A stretch of DNA of 64,000 nt from Legionella maioricensis. GTDB taxonomy: Bacteria; Pseudomonadota; Gammaproteobacteria; Legionellales; Legionellaceae. The notes under the pieces were generated by a model, which saw only the letters and a list, made by a program, of their open reading frames with translations, searched no databases and was not told the origin of the DNA. The translations under genes and the position numbers were made by a program. The stretch lies in assembly GCF_023618015.1 (NCBI RefSeq), contig NZ_JAJKBJ010000002.1, positions 1 through 64,000 of the forward strand, given 5' to 3'. Below, piece by piece: positions 29,903 to 39,197 of this stretch. Positions within the stretch are counted from its first letter, which is position 1; every line of letters starts with the position of its first letter.

Positions 29903-30883
29903 CTAAAACCAGGACTCTTTAGTAAAATTGGAAAGAATTACTTTACTGGAACAAGAATCACGTACTGGATAAGCAGGTGCTTTATCTATTAATGAATTTA
30001 AAGGTTCATCAAGGGGAATTAATGAAGGTAGTTGAATGAAAATATCAACTAATACCCCGTCTTTACATCCCAGATAAATTTTCTCTGCATTATTCTTACC
30101 AAAGGACGTGGCAAGCAGCTCACGCAAAGTAGCCAAGCTTACAGTTTCACCTTTATTTTTCGTCAAATATTGGCCAAAAGCCGTCTGATCGGCTTCTGTT
30201 GTTAACCGCATTGCCAAGGTAAAATAATCATTGGCTGTTAAAATCTGACAGCTGCCGTGTTTATTCCATTCATGTCGTTCCAGACAACTGCCATAATGAT
30301 AACCGGGCATAATTTTTTTTAGTTTCTCTGCGACAGCAGAATTTAAATCCAGGGGAGAATAATCACAATGATTAGGGCGGGGACTTACCCCACAAAAGCC
30401 ATAACGCTGGCCGCAAGCATCCTGGTTGGGCCACAACCCATGCAGGGTTAAATGACTGGCTTGGTAAGAATTCCGCGACAAGTTCATGCATTCAGGTTTT
30501 CCGGCTTCATAACCATAGGTCTGACAAAATCCAGACTGTGAACTCAGGGCTAGAACATAAGAATCAGCCATTCCAGCATCAGAGATACATCGATTGGTAT
30601 CACGCTCATTATATTCGGTGATCCCACAAGCAGAACTCACCCAACGCAAGGTATTATGGTTATTAGGCATTTCTATTCGTAACCAGTTAGGAGGCGTTTT
30701 ATTTATTTCTTTGAGAGGATAATGATAAGTCGGTTGTACCATTAAATTATCGGGATTAGATTTATGGTTTTTAGATAGGTAAGCCGGACATGATTGGGTG
30801 GCTTCAAAAGTACCGCTGACCGCGTGAGAAGCATTAACAGTGAAGGAACAGGCAAGCAAAAACAGGGTAATGGTTTTTATCAT
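29903..30883 (-). CDS. Ribonuclease T2 family protein, exported
   Basis: RNase T2 enzymes cleave single-stranded RNA in the periplasm or outside the cell. Both catalytic segments are visible: CAS1 as LTLHGLWPN and CAS2 as RHEWNKHGSC. The start at 30883 gives a signal peptide (MIKTITLFLLACSFTVNASHA) and has AGGA seven bases upstream; the longer frame to 30946 adds an unneeded hydrophobic stretch. The mature part has an extra N-terminal region of about 120 residues with several cysteines before CAS1. A secreted Legionella T2 RNase is consistent. Confidence 0.9.
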   Translation of the reverse strand: MIKTITLFLLACSFTVNASHAVSGTFEATQSCPAYLSKNHKSNPDNLMVQPTYHYPLKEINKTPPNWLRIEMPNNHNTLRWVSSACGITEYNERDTNRCISDAGMADSYVLALSSQSGFCQTYGYEAGKPECMNLSRNSYQASHLTLHGLWPNQDACGQRYGFCGVSPRPNHCDYSPLDLNSAVAEKLKKIMPGYHYGSCLERHEWNKHGSCQILTANDYFTLAMRLTTEADQTAFGQYLTKNKGETVSLATLRELLATSFGKNNAEKIYLGCKDGVLVDIFIQLPSLIPLDEPLNSLIDKAPAYPVRDSCSSKVILSNFTKESWF

Positions 30884-31512
30884 TGCGTCATCCTGACCAA
30901 GTTTGATAAGAACCATTATACCTAAGAGAAAAACGAAAGCCAGCATTTGAATTTTTAGAGAATAAATTTGATAAATAACGATTTTTTATATGGCTCTCTG
31001 CTTAATTAGCTCGCGAACAGGACTAAATTAAGTGCTTTCCGTCATATCAAGTTAATGAAAGATTTCCACAACCGTAATGCTTCACCTGTTTTCTAGTACA
31101 AGCACTAATAAACAAAAGATAATAGATTACAATTGTTAATACATCATTAAAATATATCTCCTTACCGATTGAGCAATTATTAAACACATGATATAATTGA
31201 AAATCAGTCAGATATCGCGACCTATCTTCTCCTTAAGGACTAATGGAGAACTGGTACTTCCTAGTTTTAATCATTAAACGGGTTCGTCGCTGAGGTAAAG
31301 ACCTAATGAAGAAAAGGTGTATTCGTTACACCAGCACTCATGGCGCTTTGGTTCAGCGAAACTAGCTTTTATTTCTAGCATTCCTAACCTATTCACTCAT
31401 TAAGTCTTGATTAGTTTCTAATGGATACTGAATATGGATTCACTATCCAAAATCATAAGAAAACACCTCAATGTCGATTGAATACGTTTATATACTAATT
31501 GAGGAGTGTGCT
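30884..31512. other. 629-base gap upstream of the Sel1 gene
   Basis: I find no convincing long gene. A 16-codon frame with AAGGA (31243-31293, MENWYFLVLIIKRVRR) is present but may be chance. A near-perfect 12-bp inverted repeat lies at 31422-31449. The rest is AT-rich and should carry the promoters of the divergent RNase T2 and Sel1 genes. Confidence 0.4.
31422..31449. promoter_or_regulatory. Operator-like inverted repeat upstream of the Sel1 gene
   Basis: TGGATACTGAAT (31422-31433), a 4-base loop ATGG, and ATTCACTATCCA (31438-31449) form a 12-bp dyad with one mismatch. It ends 63 bases before the chosen Sel1 start codon. It could be a repressor site or an RNA hairpin. Confidence 0.35.
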
Positions 31513-32949
31513 ATGCCGCGTGATACTATTGAAACTTTAGCTCAAAAATCTGCAAACAGAGATGTTAATGCACAACTAGAGTTAGCGAGACGATATGCCA
31601 CTGGTGATGGAGTTGCCAAAGACGAAGCCGCTGCAGTGGCGCAGTATCGGCTTGCCGCAGAACAAAACAATGCTGAAGCTCAATACAACCTGGGATGCAT
31701 GCTTGCCAATGGCATTGGGGTGAAAAAAGACGAGGCTGCAGCAGTGGTGCTGTATCAGCATGCCGCAGCTCAAGGGGATGTAAGGGCTCAATGTAACCTG
31801 GGATTTATGCTTGCCAATGGCCTGGGTGTGGACCAAGATGAGGCAGCAGCAGTAGTGCAATATCAGCTTGCCGCAGCTAAAGGAGATGCAATAGGTCATT
31901 ATAACCTGGGATGTATGCTTGCCGATGGGATTGGAATAGCCCAAGACGAGGCAGCAGCAGTTGAGCATTTCTGGTGTGCTGCAGCTCAATGGAATCCAAG
32001 GGCTCAATGTGGCCTGGGAATGATGCTTCAAGAAGGCCGTGGTGTTGCCAAAGACGAAACAGGGGCATTTGTGCAGTATGAATTGGCTGCAAAGTCTGGG
32101 GATGCAATGGCGCAATATCATCTGGGATTTATGCTTGCTCATGGCATTGGGGTTGTCAAAAATGAGGCAGCCGCAGTGGTACAGTATCAGCTTGCCGCAG
32201 CTCAAGGAAATGTAATGGCTAATTACGAGCTGGGAGTTATGCTTGAAGAAGGCCGCGGAATTGCCAAAAACACAAGAGCCGCAGTACTTCCTTATCTATA
32301 TGCCCTAAGTAATGGATGCTCGCAGGCCCAACAAAAATTGGAGAAAATATTTACAGAGACAGAAAAGGGTTTTTGTGGAAAGGACTATACAGAATCCATG
32401 GATATATTAATTTTTGCCGCAGCATACGGGAATACGGCAGCTAAAGAGTTAGTAAGCGCCAGGCTTTATCGAGTTAAAAACGGTGAATTTATCATGGCCT
32501 ATGATAATGACCGTTACGAGACCATAAGAGAGAACTCCAGGATTTATCATTCAGACAACGGCGAAATTATTCTAGATATTGATCATGCCATAGCAAAGAA
32601 AGATAATACTCTTGGGTCTAACGAAAACGATGAGCAAGAAGTCCATGAAGAACAGCAGCAACCACCGCAACAGACGAGAGAAGAACCACAATCGTCCTCT
32701 TTGAAGAATATCAGCATGATGATTTTAGGTGGCTTTATCGCTGCAGCAGGAATTGCCGCAATAGCCGTAGCATTTACCGTTCTTAATGCAGCAACTTTTG
32801 GTGTTGCAGGACTGGCCGTAGCCGGTGTCGGTGTTGCACTAACCCTCTCAGGGGTGGGATTATTTGCTGCGGGCGCCTATAAAAATAGACCAGCAAGCTA
32901 TGAGCACTCCGAGCATTGTCCTGACGGCGTGGCTATAGGTTTCAGCTGA
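31513..32949 (+). CDS. Sel1-repeat protein with C-terminal membrane hairpin
   Basis: The 478-residue protein has about seven Sel1/TPR-like repeats of 36 residues (about residues 12-270; consensus AQYNLGCMLANGIGVxKDEAAAVxxYQxAAAxGD). A linker follows, then a Gln/Glu/Pro-rich stretch (EEQQQPPQQTREEP) and a Gly/Ala-rich hydrophobic hairpin of two membrane segments (MMILGGFIAAAGIAAIAVAF and GVAGLAVAGVGVALTLSGVG). There is no signal peptide. Sel1 proteins of Legionella (LpnE, EnhC, LidL) affect entry and trafficking. The ATG at 31513 is chosen for its GAGGAG; an in-frame ATG lies 42 bases upstream. Confidence 0.85.
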   Translation: MPRDTIETLAQKSANRDVNAQLELARRYATGDGVAKDEAAAVAQYRLAAEQNNAEAQYNLGCMLANGIGVKKDEAAAVVLYQHAAAQGDVRAQCNLGFMLANGLGVDQDEAAAVVQYQLAAAKGDAIGHYNLGCMLADGIGIAQDEAAAVEHFWCAAAQWNPRAQCGLGMMLQEGRGVAKDETGAFVQYELAAKSGDAMAQYHLGFMLAHGIGVVKNEAAAVVQYQLAAAQGNVMANYELGVMLEEGRGIAKNTRAAVLPYLYALSNGCSQAQQKLEKIFTETEKGFCGKDYTESMDILIFAAAYGNTAAKELVSARLYRVKNGEFIMAYDNDRYETIRENSRIYHSDNGEIILDIDHAIAKKDNTLGSNENDEQEVHEEQQQPPQQTREEPQSSSLKNISMMILGGFIAAAGIAAIAVAFTVLNAATFGVAGLAVAGVGVALTLSGVGLFAAGAYKNRPASYEHSEHCPDGVAIGFS

Positions 32950-32983
32950 AAAAACTCATAGAGTAACAACTGTACCTCTGTTG

Positions 32984-33013
32984 GAAAAATCTGAGGGGAT
33001 TACCCATCCCCTC
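32984..33013 (-). terminator. Terminator of the minus-strand cold-shock gene
   Basis: On the minus strand GAGGGGAT (33013-33006) pairs with ATCCCCTC (33000-32993) around a five-base loop, and AGATTTTTCC follows. It lies 26 bases past the cold-shock stop. Confidence 0.65.
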
Positions 33014-33038
33014 CATGAGGAGTAGAAAAAAAACGATG

Positions 33039-33254
33039 TCAGATAGCAGTGACTTCCTCCGCCTGCAAACCTTTGGCGCCCTTGGTTACCAAGAACTCTA
33101 CGCGTTGACCTTCTACTAAAGTTTTACGTCCTGCAGAACTAATAATGGCTCTAAAATGTACAAACACATCATCTTGACCATTATCACGACTAATAAAACC
33201 ATAACCCTTATCATCATTAAACCACTTCACGTGGCCAGTTTCTTTCACAGACAT
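33039..33254 (-). CDS. Cold-shock domain protein (second family member)
   Basis: The 71-residue OB-fold protein has RNP1 (KGYGFI) and RNP2 (VFVHF). It differs from the copy at 4759-4965 in loop length (an inserted DNGQDD) and in the C-terminal half, so the two are paralogues and not recent duplicates. GGAAAG lies before the ATG. A hairpin with a T-run follows the stop. Confidence 0.94.
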   Translation of the reverse strand: MSVKETGHVKWFNDDKGYGFISRDNGQDDVFVHFRAIISSAGRKTLVEGQRVEFLVTKGAKGLQAEEVTAI

Positions 33255-33599
33255 TTCTACTTTCCAAATAAAATTAAATATATCCTTGCAAGAAGTTCTT
33301 CAAAGTAAAACTCATCATTTTTGGTCGCTATAAATTCGTTACTTAATACAACCAAGGAAGGATTTTTCACGAAAAACAAGATTTAACCAAGAATTCCTCT
33401 CTTACAAGTAATTATAAGTATAATCTAAAGCGTCACAAATGGCGAGAAATAGGTACAATTTTACCAAAAAATGACCAATTATTAACCTTTTGTTTTGAAC
33501 GGCCTTTAACGTGCAGCTGCACTAAAAGCGAATACAGGAATGAAGTAGATTTACATCCTGCATCGCGTCAGCTACATCAAAATAAAAAAGACCTATTTA
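33255..33599. other. Intergenic region upstream of the second cold-shock gene
   Basis: This AT-rich gap of 345 bases should contain the cold-shock promoter on the minus strand and the 3' region of the FAD oxidoreductase gene. I see no gene, RNA or strong hairpin in it. A long 5' leader for the cold-shock mRNA is possible but not shown. Confidence 0.4.
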
Positions 33600-35057
33600 T
33601 TAAAAAAGCATGCATCGATTCGTCGGATCCGGATGCTTATCAAAAGAACTTATAGGGGCATAAACTGGATCGCTGAAAAAATACCAAGCGCGTTTGATGT
33701 TTTCAAGCTTACCATTCTCTTCATAACTCATATTTGGAGAAAAGAATTCATTAATTGTATCTGTCGCTTTATTAGCAACGCACACCACATCTTCAAATCC
33801 TCCCAAAGCATAAGACCCCAAATAAAGGGTATTACTGTCTTGCTGCTCTTTATCCAGCTCTAATCGAACCTCCCAAGGAAGAGTAGACATATAATCTTCC
33901 CAAACTTTATCTTTAACCAGGACTGAACCAGTGACGCCTCCAATAGATTTTAATTCGTGCTGAATAAGCTCATGATCGATAACATAATTATTATTATTGG
34001 AAGGCAAATTGATATAAATCGTACATAAACGCCCCTCTTCTGGCTCTTTGCGATTGTCTCTGGAGGTGATCAGCGCCAAATGACCAAAACCCGACTCCTC
34101 CAAGGCTTTGGGAAAATAATATTGTTTTGGCGGTAAGCCTTTAATTCGATAAACAGCTACAGGATAACGGTAATACTCCAATTGATTAACGCATTTTTTT
34201 TCCGTATCTGTTAATTTCAAATTCAACGATGGCCAATTTTTGGGCGAGGTCGCTAGTACCAATACTTCTGCCGTCTCACTATGCTCTACACCATCTTGTA
34301 GATAGTGGACTGTCACTTTATCAAGCGCTCTTTCAATCTGAGTTATTTGGGCTCCCAGACGAACATCAAAGCCAGCCGCTATTTTCGCCATTAAAAGCTG
34401 AAAGCCGCCATGTATTGCCAGCAAACCAGGTTGCTTCAATATATTTTCCGCGATAAGAATCTCGGGAATAGTCATTTTACCTAAATACTCTAATATGCTG
34501 TAGGTTGGACAATGTGATAAAGATCCATAGCCAAAACCAGGCACCAGTGGTTTCAAAAAAAGAGGCAGATGCTCCATTTTTTTAAGTGCTGCATATTTCT
34601 CAAAAGGCTTGCTTAACTCCTCAGGAAGCTCCATTTTATTTTGCTTTGCATTTTTATAAACATCATAATCACTATTAAAAACGGTAATCTCTTCAACCAA
34701 TTTTTTTATGAACATCATTTTTTCAGAGATCGTCAGCTTGTCATATTTCTGCCTTAGTTCTATTGTTTGAGTCTCGATGGGCAACATGTTTTCAAAAGCA
34801 ATCCCATGCTCCTTTAGTGCATCAATCACCACACCATAATTGGCCGCAACTGCTCCGGCGCCCCACTCTGTTTTAAGTTCATGATGATCCGGATCGGAAA
34901 AAGTACGGCATTTCCCCCCCACTTCTAATTCCCGCTCAACAAGAATACATTTTATCTCTTTGCCTTGTTCTTTGGCCAATTGCTTCAGCCTGCGAGCGGC
35001 AAATAATGCGCTGGGGCCTGCTCCAATAAAAATTACGCTGGATGGTAATGTTTTCAT
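33600..35057 (-). CDS. FAD-dependent amine oxidase-like protein with a C-terminal CaaX box
   Basis: The 485-residue protein starts with a dinucleotide-binding fold (VIFIGAGPSALFAARRLKQL), an acidic residue after strand two, and GGKCRTF. This is typical of FAD amine oxidases and protoporphyrinogen oxidase-like enzymes. A second nucleotide-binding stretch (EVLVLATSPKNWPSLNL) lies mid-protein. The last four residues are Cys-Met-Leu-Phe, a CaaX prenylation motif, read directly from the DNA before the TAA. Bacteria lack protein prenyltransferases, so this would matter only inside a eukaryotic host. There is no signal peptide. The substrate is unknown. Confidence 0.83.
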   Translation of the reverse strand: MKTLPSSVIFIGAGPSALFAARRLKQLAKEQGKEIKCILVERELEVGGKCRTFSDPDHHELKTEWGAGAVAANYGVVIDALKEHGIAFENMLPIETQTIELRQKYDKLTISEKMMFIKKLVEEITVFNSDYDVYKNAKQNKMELPEELSKPFEKYAALKKMEHLPLFLKPLVPGFGYGSLSHCPTYSILEYLGKMTIPEILIAENILKQPGLLAIHGGFQLLMAKIAAGFDVRLGAQITQIERALDKVTVHYLQDGVEHSETAEVLVLATSPKNWPSLNLKLTDTEKKCVNQLEYYRYPVAVYRIKGLPPKQYYFPKALEESGFGHLALITSRDNRKEPEEGRLCTIYINLPSNNNNYVIDHELIQHELKSIGGVTGSVLVKDKVWEDYMSTLPWEVRLELDKEQQDSNTLYLGSYALGGFEDVVCVANKATDTINEFFSPNMSYEENGKLENIKRAWYFFSDPVYAPISSFDKHPDPTNRCMLF

Positions 35058-35205
35058 TAATAGTCCTTTTATAATTAATAATCAGTATAATTAATAACCA
35101 ACGAATAAAACAAATCAACAAATGAATTAATCCGTTCTATTCTGCGGTATAAATTAACGTACAATAAAATTAAGAGCTATCAAGTATTCATACAAATTTA
35201 ATTAA

Positions 35206-36585
35206 TCAGATGGGAGGAACTGGAATAATATCAGGTGCCATAGCGGATAATTCCCGGGCTAAAGACAAAAGAAGTAAATCCTTACCTTTTCCTGCTCCCA
35301 GCTGAACAGAAAGGGGTAATTGATGATGAAATAATACCGGCAAGGACATGGCAGGCAAACCCGCTTGATTAAATAAAGACGTAAAAGGGGAAAACTCGGT
35401 ATTTTTTTGTAAATAACTGGAAAACTCATCATCCGTTCTTAATTGACCTATTGCTATAGGTAACTGAGCCAAAGCAGGAGTAAGCACCACATCAGAGTGA
35501 TTTAACAATTCATGTAAGGGACGCACTAATTGATATAGTCTGTTTTTTGCAGCAATAAATTCATGCGCCAAAAGAGCTTGGCCACGTTGATAGAACTCCC
35601 AGGTAATCGGCTCTAACTCTTCTCTTTTTGCTTTTCTCCCTAATCGCTGTTGTTGTAAATTGATCATCTCACAAGTATTTGCTGCAATTAGAGTTATAGT
35701 ACACTCTCCTAGAGCATTAAGATCCAAGTTTAAATGTTTTTTATTAAGATGATGCCCTGCTTTTTTTAATAATTCCGTGACCTTTTCTATTGCCTGCAGG
35801 TATTGCTGATCAACAGCTACAGGTGCAAAAGCACCTTCCAAGTAAGTAATGGTTAAGGATTTTTTGTGGTGGGGTAGGACATGAGCTCGATTTTGATTTG
35901 TCAATTGTTCAAAAAGAGCCGCGGTGTCCCGAACAGAGCGACTAATCACAAAATTAGTGGCCATCCCAGACCATAACTCATCAACCAGGGGACCAGTAGG
36001 CGTTAGACCGGTAGTCGGCTTGAAACCAAATAAACCACAACAAGCGGCAGGAATACGAATAGAGCCACCCCCATCACTTGCTGTAGCGACCGGTGCAATT
36101 CCTGTGGCCACGGCAGCAGCCGATCCTCCCGAAGATCCCCCAGCAGTTCTGTTGAGATCGTAGGGATTACGGCAAGGACCAAACAAAGCAGATTCGGTAA
36201 CATAGGATAATCCCAGTTCAGGAATATTTGTTTTAGCAAAAGGAACGAATCCTAAAGAAATCAGTTTGGTCACTAAATCACTTGATTGAGGAGCGATATT
36301 ACTGGAAAAAAAGCGAGAACCTTCAGTACTTATTACTCCTTCAATAGCATGCCCCAGATCCTTAACTAATAGTGGAACGCCGTAATAAGGCTCATCACCG
36401 CGCATGTTAGCAAGACACCGACGCGCAAACTGTGAGCAATCCATCACAATGGCATTAACGGCAGGATTGACCTCATCTACTCGTGCAAGAGCACAATCCA
36501 GTGCTTCTTCAGCACTTACCTGGCGGCTTTTGATAAGGCTGACCAGGTCGTGGACATCACAACGAATGTATTCCTTGACTAACAT
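35206..36585 (-). CDS. Amidase signature enzyme
   Basis: The 459-residue amidase has the Ser-cisSer-Lys triad of the amidase signature family: Lys75 in PLLVKDLGHA, cis-Ser in TAGGSSGGSAAA (about 151), and nucleophile Ser175 in DGGGSIRIPAACCG. The family hydrolyses varied amides; GatA is excluded because gatB and gatC are absent here and the C-terminal half differs. AAGGAG lies five bases before the ATG. It lies about 100 bases downstream of batD on the same strand and may be read through from that operon. Confidence 0.9.
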   Translation of the reverse strand: MLVKEYIRCDVHDLVSLIKSRQVSAEEALDCALARVDEVNPAVNAIVMDCSQFARRCLANMRGDEPYYGVPLLVKDLGHAIEGVISTEGSRFFSSNIAPQSSDLVTKLISLGFVPFAKTNIPELGLSYVTESALFGPCRNPYDLNRTAGGSSGGSAAAVATGIAPVATASDGGGSIRIPAACCGLFGFKPTTGLTPTGPLVDELWSGMATNFVISRSVRDTAALFEQLTNQNRAHVLPHHKKSLTITYLEGAFAPVAVDQQYLQAIEKVTELLKKAGHHLNKKHLNLDLNALGECTITLIAANTCEMINLQQQRLGRKAKREELEPITWEFYQRGQALLAHEFIAAKNRLYQLVRPLHELLNHSDVVLTPALAQLPIAIGQLRTDDEFSSYLQKNTEFSPFTSLFNQAGLPAMSLPVLFHHQLPLSVQLGAGKGKDLLLLSLARELSAMAPDIIPVPPI

Positions 36586-36687
36586 TCATGCTCCTTAAAA
36601 AACACATCCTGTTTATAGGAGGTAATTTACCTATATAGATGGTTCCCAATCATACGCCAGTTAGACCTTGCAGAAGTCGGACAAAAC

Positions 36688-38334
36688 TTAAAAAGGGTTA
36701 ATTGGTGGTAAGACTTGTGGTTTTCGTTTTGATCTGGTCTGAGCCCGCTTGACGGAATGAACCGCTCTTAATAATTCATCGCCACGCCATAAAGTTTTAT
36801 CTTCGCTGCCATATAAAACTTGGGACAGTACATGCAATTGTTTTTTTAAATGCGCGTCTCTAACCAATTTAGTCAAGTCAGTCAGATTTAATAAGGGAGC
36901 ATCTGGCCAATGCAGAGCAGCCCATTTTAATAAAGCATCACGAGCACTCTGGGGATTACCTTGAGAACAGGCTTTATCCAATTCGTCTAAAGCGCTTTTA
37001 TACTGGCCTTTTCCTAAATTTCTTGATCGTCGCTGCCACCCCCATAGTCCTAGGGTAAGGAGCCAGGCCAGAGCAAAAAGAGCCGCCACTACCCAAGCCC
37101 AATTATTAGAGGCTTGGATAGGGGATAGTGAGTCAGAAGAAGGTTGCTTGGTGGCACCTACCTTATTAGCTGTCGGAGAAGAGGAAGCATTATTCACTGC
37201 TGCTGAACTTGAAGGGGTAATCTCCAAACTCCGCGGAGCTAAAATGGCTGTTTCTTCCTTGCCAGTTTCTGTATTAAACCAGGGCAAACGTAATTCAGGA
37301 ATAGTTATTTTTCCTGCTTTATTAAATAAATAAGTCACTTTAATTTCTGTGCTACCGACCAATTGCCCTTCTTTTACTTGATTATGATCAGCACCCTTCT
37401 CAGGATACACACTAAATGCATCCGTTTCTTTAAAATCAAGAGAGGGGAGTAATTGAGCGGGGATAGCAACTCCTTCCAAGGTAACTGTTCTCGTTAAAGT
37501 ACTTCCTTGGCTAATATTTTGACTGGAATTTTCATAGTGTTCGCTCAATCGAACCTGTCTAGCCGGTAACCATATTTTTCCCTTGAATTGATTAGGGATT
37601 GATTGCACCGTTAATTTGATAGGTTTGTCCCTTGCCTGAATTCGTTGCGGGTCAATGTCATAAATCAGAGCAGTAAAGATAGGGGACTTTATTTTTAAAG
37701 AGCCGCTTTTTTGTGGAAAAATGGCATAACGTTGTTCTTCAACCATGTAATTAGTATTGTTTTGTACTTTTTGATAACGTTTTTCTTCACCTAAAGGAAT
37801 CAGTAAAGCATCTTCCACTTGCGGCCCCTGGTAATCCGCATTCAATAATTGCTTACTGTAATAAAGTTTAACGGTATATATAATTTGTTGATTAACATAG
37901 GGATTTTTTTCATCAACTTCCGTAGTCAAGAACACATCTTGCGATTGTTCTGAGCTAAGTTGTAAGTCTTGGGTCTTAGAACCAGCCTCCACGTTAATGG
38001 TGATTGGTGTACTTTGCTCCAAGCCAATTTTTATTGCGGGTATCGTCAATATACCTGACTTTTTCGCTCTTAGGGCTACCACCCACTGACTGGATGATTG
38101 AGCTTGTCCATTGATAATGGAATAATTAACATTTCTTTCCGTACCCAAAATAACAAAATCTTTTTGCAAGACAGTAAGATCAGGTACACCTCCATTCTGC
38201 GGATCCGCTTGAATTAAGGTTAACTTAAAGGCTTCTCCGATAGTAACCTGAGAAGGATCAACCTGCACTTGTATTTCGGCATGTACCAGCACGCTAAATA
38301 AGCTTAAAAAAACCCACAGGATTAACTTTTTCAT
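36688..38334 (-). CDS. batD: BatD-like membrane protein
   Basis: BatD proteins belong to MoxR-VWA operons first linked to aerotolerance; their precise role is unclear. The protein has a signal peptide (MKKLILWVFLSLFSVLVHA), a long beta-rich periplasmic part with a duplicated immunoglobulin-like pattern (VQVDPSQVTIGEAFKLTL), one membrane segment near residues 400-420 (WAWVVAALFALAWLLTLGLW), and a basic cytoplasmic tail. The ATG at 38334 overlaps the batC stop (ATGA), so a GTG nine bases upstream is rejected. It is the last gene of the operon. Confidence 0.88.
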   Translation of the reverse strand: MKKLILWVFLSLFSVLVHAEIQVQVDPSQVTIGEAFKLTLIQADPQNGGVPDLTVLQKDFVILGTERNVNYSIINGQAQSSSQWVVALRAKKSGILTIPAIKIGLEQSTPITINVEAGSKTQDLQLSSEQSQDVFLTTEVDEKNPYVNQQIIYTVKLYYSKQLLNADYQGPQVEDALLIPLGEEKRYQKVQNNTNYMVEEQRYAIFPQKSGSLKIKSPIFTALIYDIDPQRIQARDKPIKLTVQSIPNQFKGKIWLPARQVRLSEHYENSSQNISQGSTLTRTVTLEGVAIPAQLLPSLDFKETDAFSVYPEKGADHNQVKEGQLVGSTEIKVTYLFNKAGKITIPELRLPWFNTETGKEETAILAPRSLEITPSSSAAVNNASSSPTANKVGATKQPSSDSLSPIQASNNWAWVVAALFALAWLLTLGLWGWQRRSRNLGKGQYKSALDELDKACSQGNPQSARDALLKWAALHWPDAPLLNLTDLTKLVRDAHLKKQLHVLSQVLYGSEDKTLWRGDELLRAVHSVKRAQTRSKRKPQVLPPINPF

Positions 38335-39197
38335 TGATACCACCCACGCTCTCTTCTTAAATGATCACGTAAAAACTTCTCTCTCATCAATCCACCCGGA
38401 TCATCCGGGATTAAGCGTAACCATTGTTCTTTTGCTTGTTGTTTCTCTCGATCCGCTTCGGATTGTGCCTCGCCTTCGTTCTGTTCATTATCTTTTTTAT
38501 TTTGATCTTGTTTTTGATTCTGCTGATTCTTATTAGTCTTATTTTGTTGATCTTTGTTTTGCTGATCTTTGTTTTGTTGATCTTTGTTTTGTTGATCTTT
38601 GTTTTGTTGATCTTTGTTTTGTTGATCTTTGTTTTGTTGATCTTTGTTTTGTTGATCTTTGTTTTGTTGATCTTTGTTTTGCTGATCTTTGTTTTGCTGA
38701 TCTTTGTTTTGCTGATCTTTGTTTTGCTGATCTTTGTTTTGCTGATCTTTGTTTTGTTGATCTTTGTTTTGTTGATCTTTGTTTTGCTGATCTTTATTTT
38801 GTTTTTTTTCTTTATCTTTCTTCAATAAATCTTCAATTAATTTACGGTTATAAATTGCATCTTGATTATTGGGATTTAAGACCAACGCTTTGTCATAAGC
38901 CTTTATAGCTTGTTCGTATTGCCCCAAATGAGCTAATGCATTGCCCTGATTATAATAGCCTTGCTCATTGTTGAGCTCTTTAAATAACTCCATGGCACGC
39001 TGATAATCTCCCGATTTATACGCAGCGGCTGCAGCCCAGTCCTTGCGTGCAAACGTCTCTTTTGCTTTTGCAAACTGTGCTTTTTCCATTAAAGATTGCC
39101 CTTGCTGATCGGGTGTATACCACAAGTCTCGCCAGCTCCATGCCAAAACAGGAGACGAGAGTAATGAGATTAATAAAACGATCAGACAACGTATCAT
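38331..39197 (-). CDS. batC: BatC-like TPR protein with a long KDQQN repeat
   Basis: The 288-residue protein begins with a signal or anchor segment (MIRCLIVLLISLLSSPVLA). TPR repeats follow (about residues 55-125; QGYYNQGNALAHLGQYEQAI), then 17 tandem copies of a five-residue NKDQQ unit, and a charged tail. TPR domains in Bat operons are thought to bring partners to the VWA proteins. The start at 39197 overlaps the batB stop in an ATGA junction; the frame upstream to 39269 lies inside batB. The repeat is highly polar and probably an extended linker in the periplasm. Confidence 0.86.
   Translation of the reverse strand: MIRCLIVLLISLLSSPVLAWSWRDLWYTPDQQGQSLMEKAQFAKAKETFARKDWAAAAAYKSGDYQRAMELFKELNNEQGYYNQGNALAHLGQYEQAIKAYDKALVLNPNNQDAIYNRKLIEDLLKKDKEKKQNKDQQNKDQQNKDQQNKDQQNKDQQNKDQQNKDQQNKDQQNKDQQNKDQQNKDQQNKDQQNKDQQNKDQQNKDQQNKDQQNKDQQNKTNKNQQNQKQDQNKKDNEQNEGEAQSEADREKQQAKEQWLRLIPDDPGGLMREKFLRDHLRRERGWYQ
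38545..38800 (-). repeat. 15-bp tandem repeat array inside batC
   Basis: About 17 units of TTGTTGATCTTTGTT or its CTG variant (plus strand) lie in perfect register, each coding Lys-Asp-Gln-Gln-Asn. Only one base differs between the unit types (TTG versus CTG, both silent). The near identity points to recent expansion by slippage or unequal exchange. Confidence 0.95.

Noticed and set aside
31243..31293. 16-codon frame MENWYFLVLIIKRVRR
   Set aside because: AAGGA is only three bases from the ATG, and there is no other support for translation.
31582..32205. Long minus-strand frame opposite the Sel1 repeats
   Set aside because: It mirrors the repeat structure of the sense gene, has a Cys/His-rich unnatural composition, and lacks a ribosome-binding site.
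38424..38828. Plus-strand frame rich in FVLLI repeats
   Set aside because: It is the antisense reading of the NKDQQ array; the hydrophobic repeat is a by-product.
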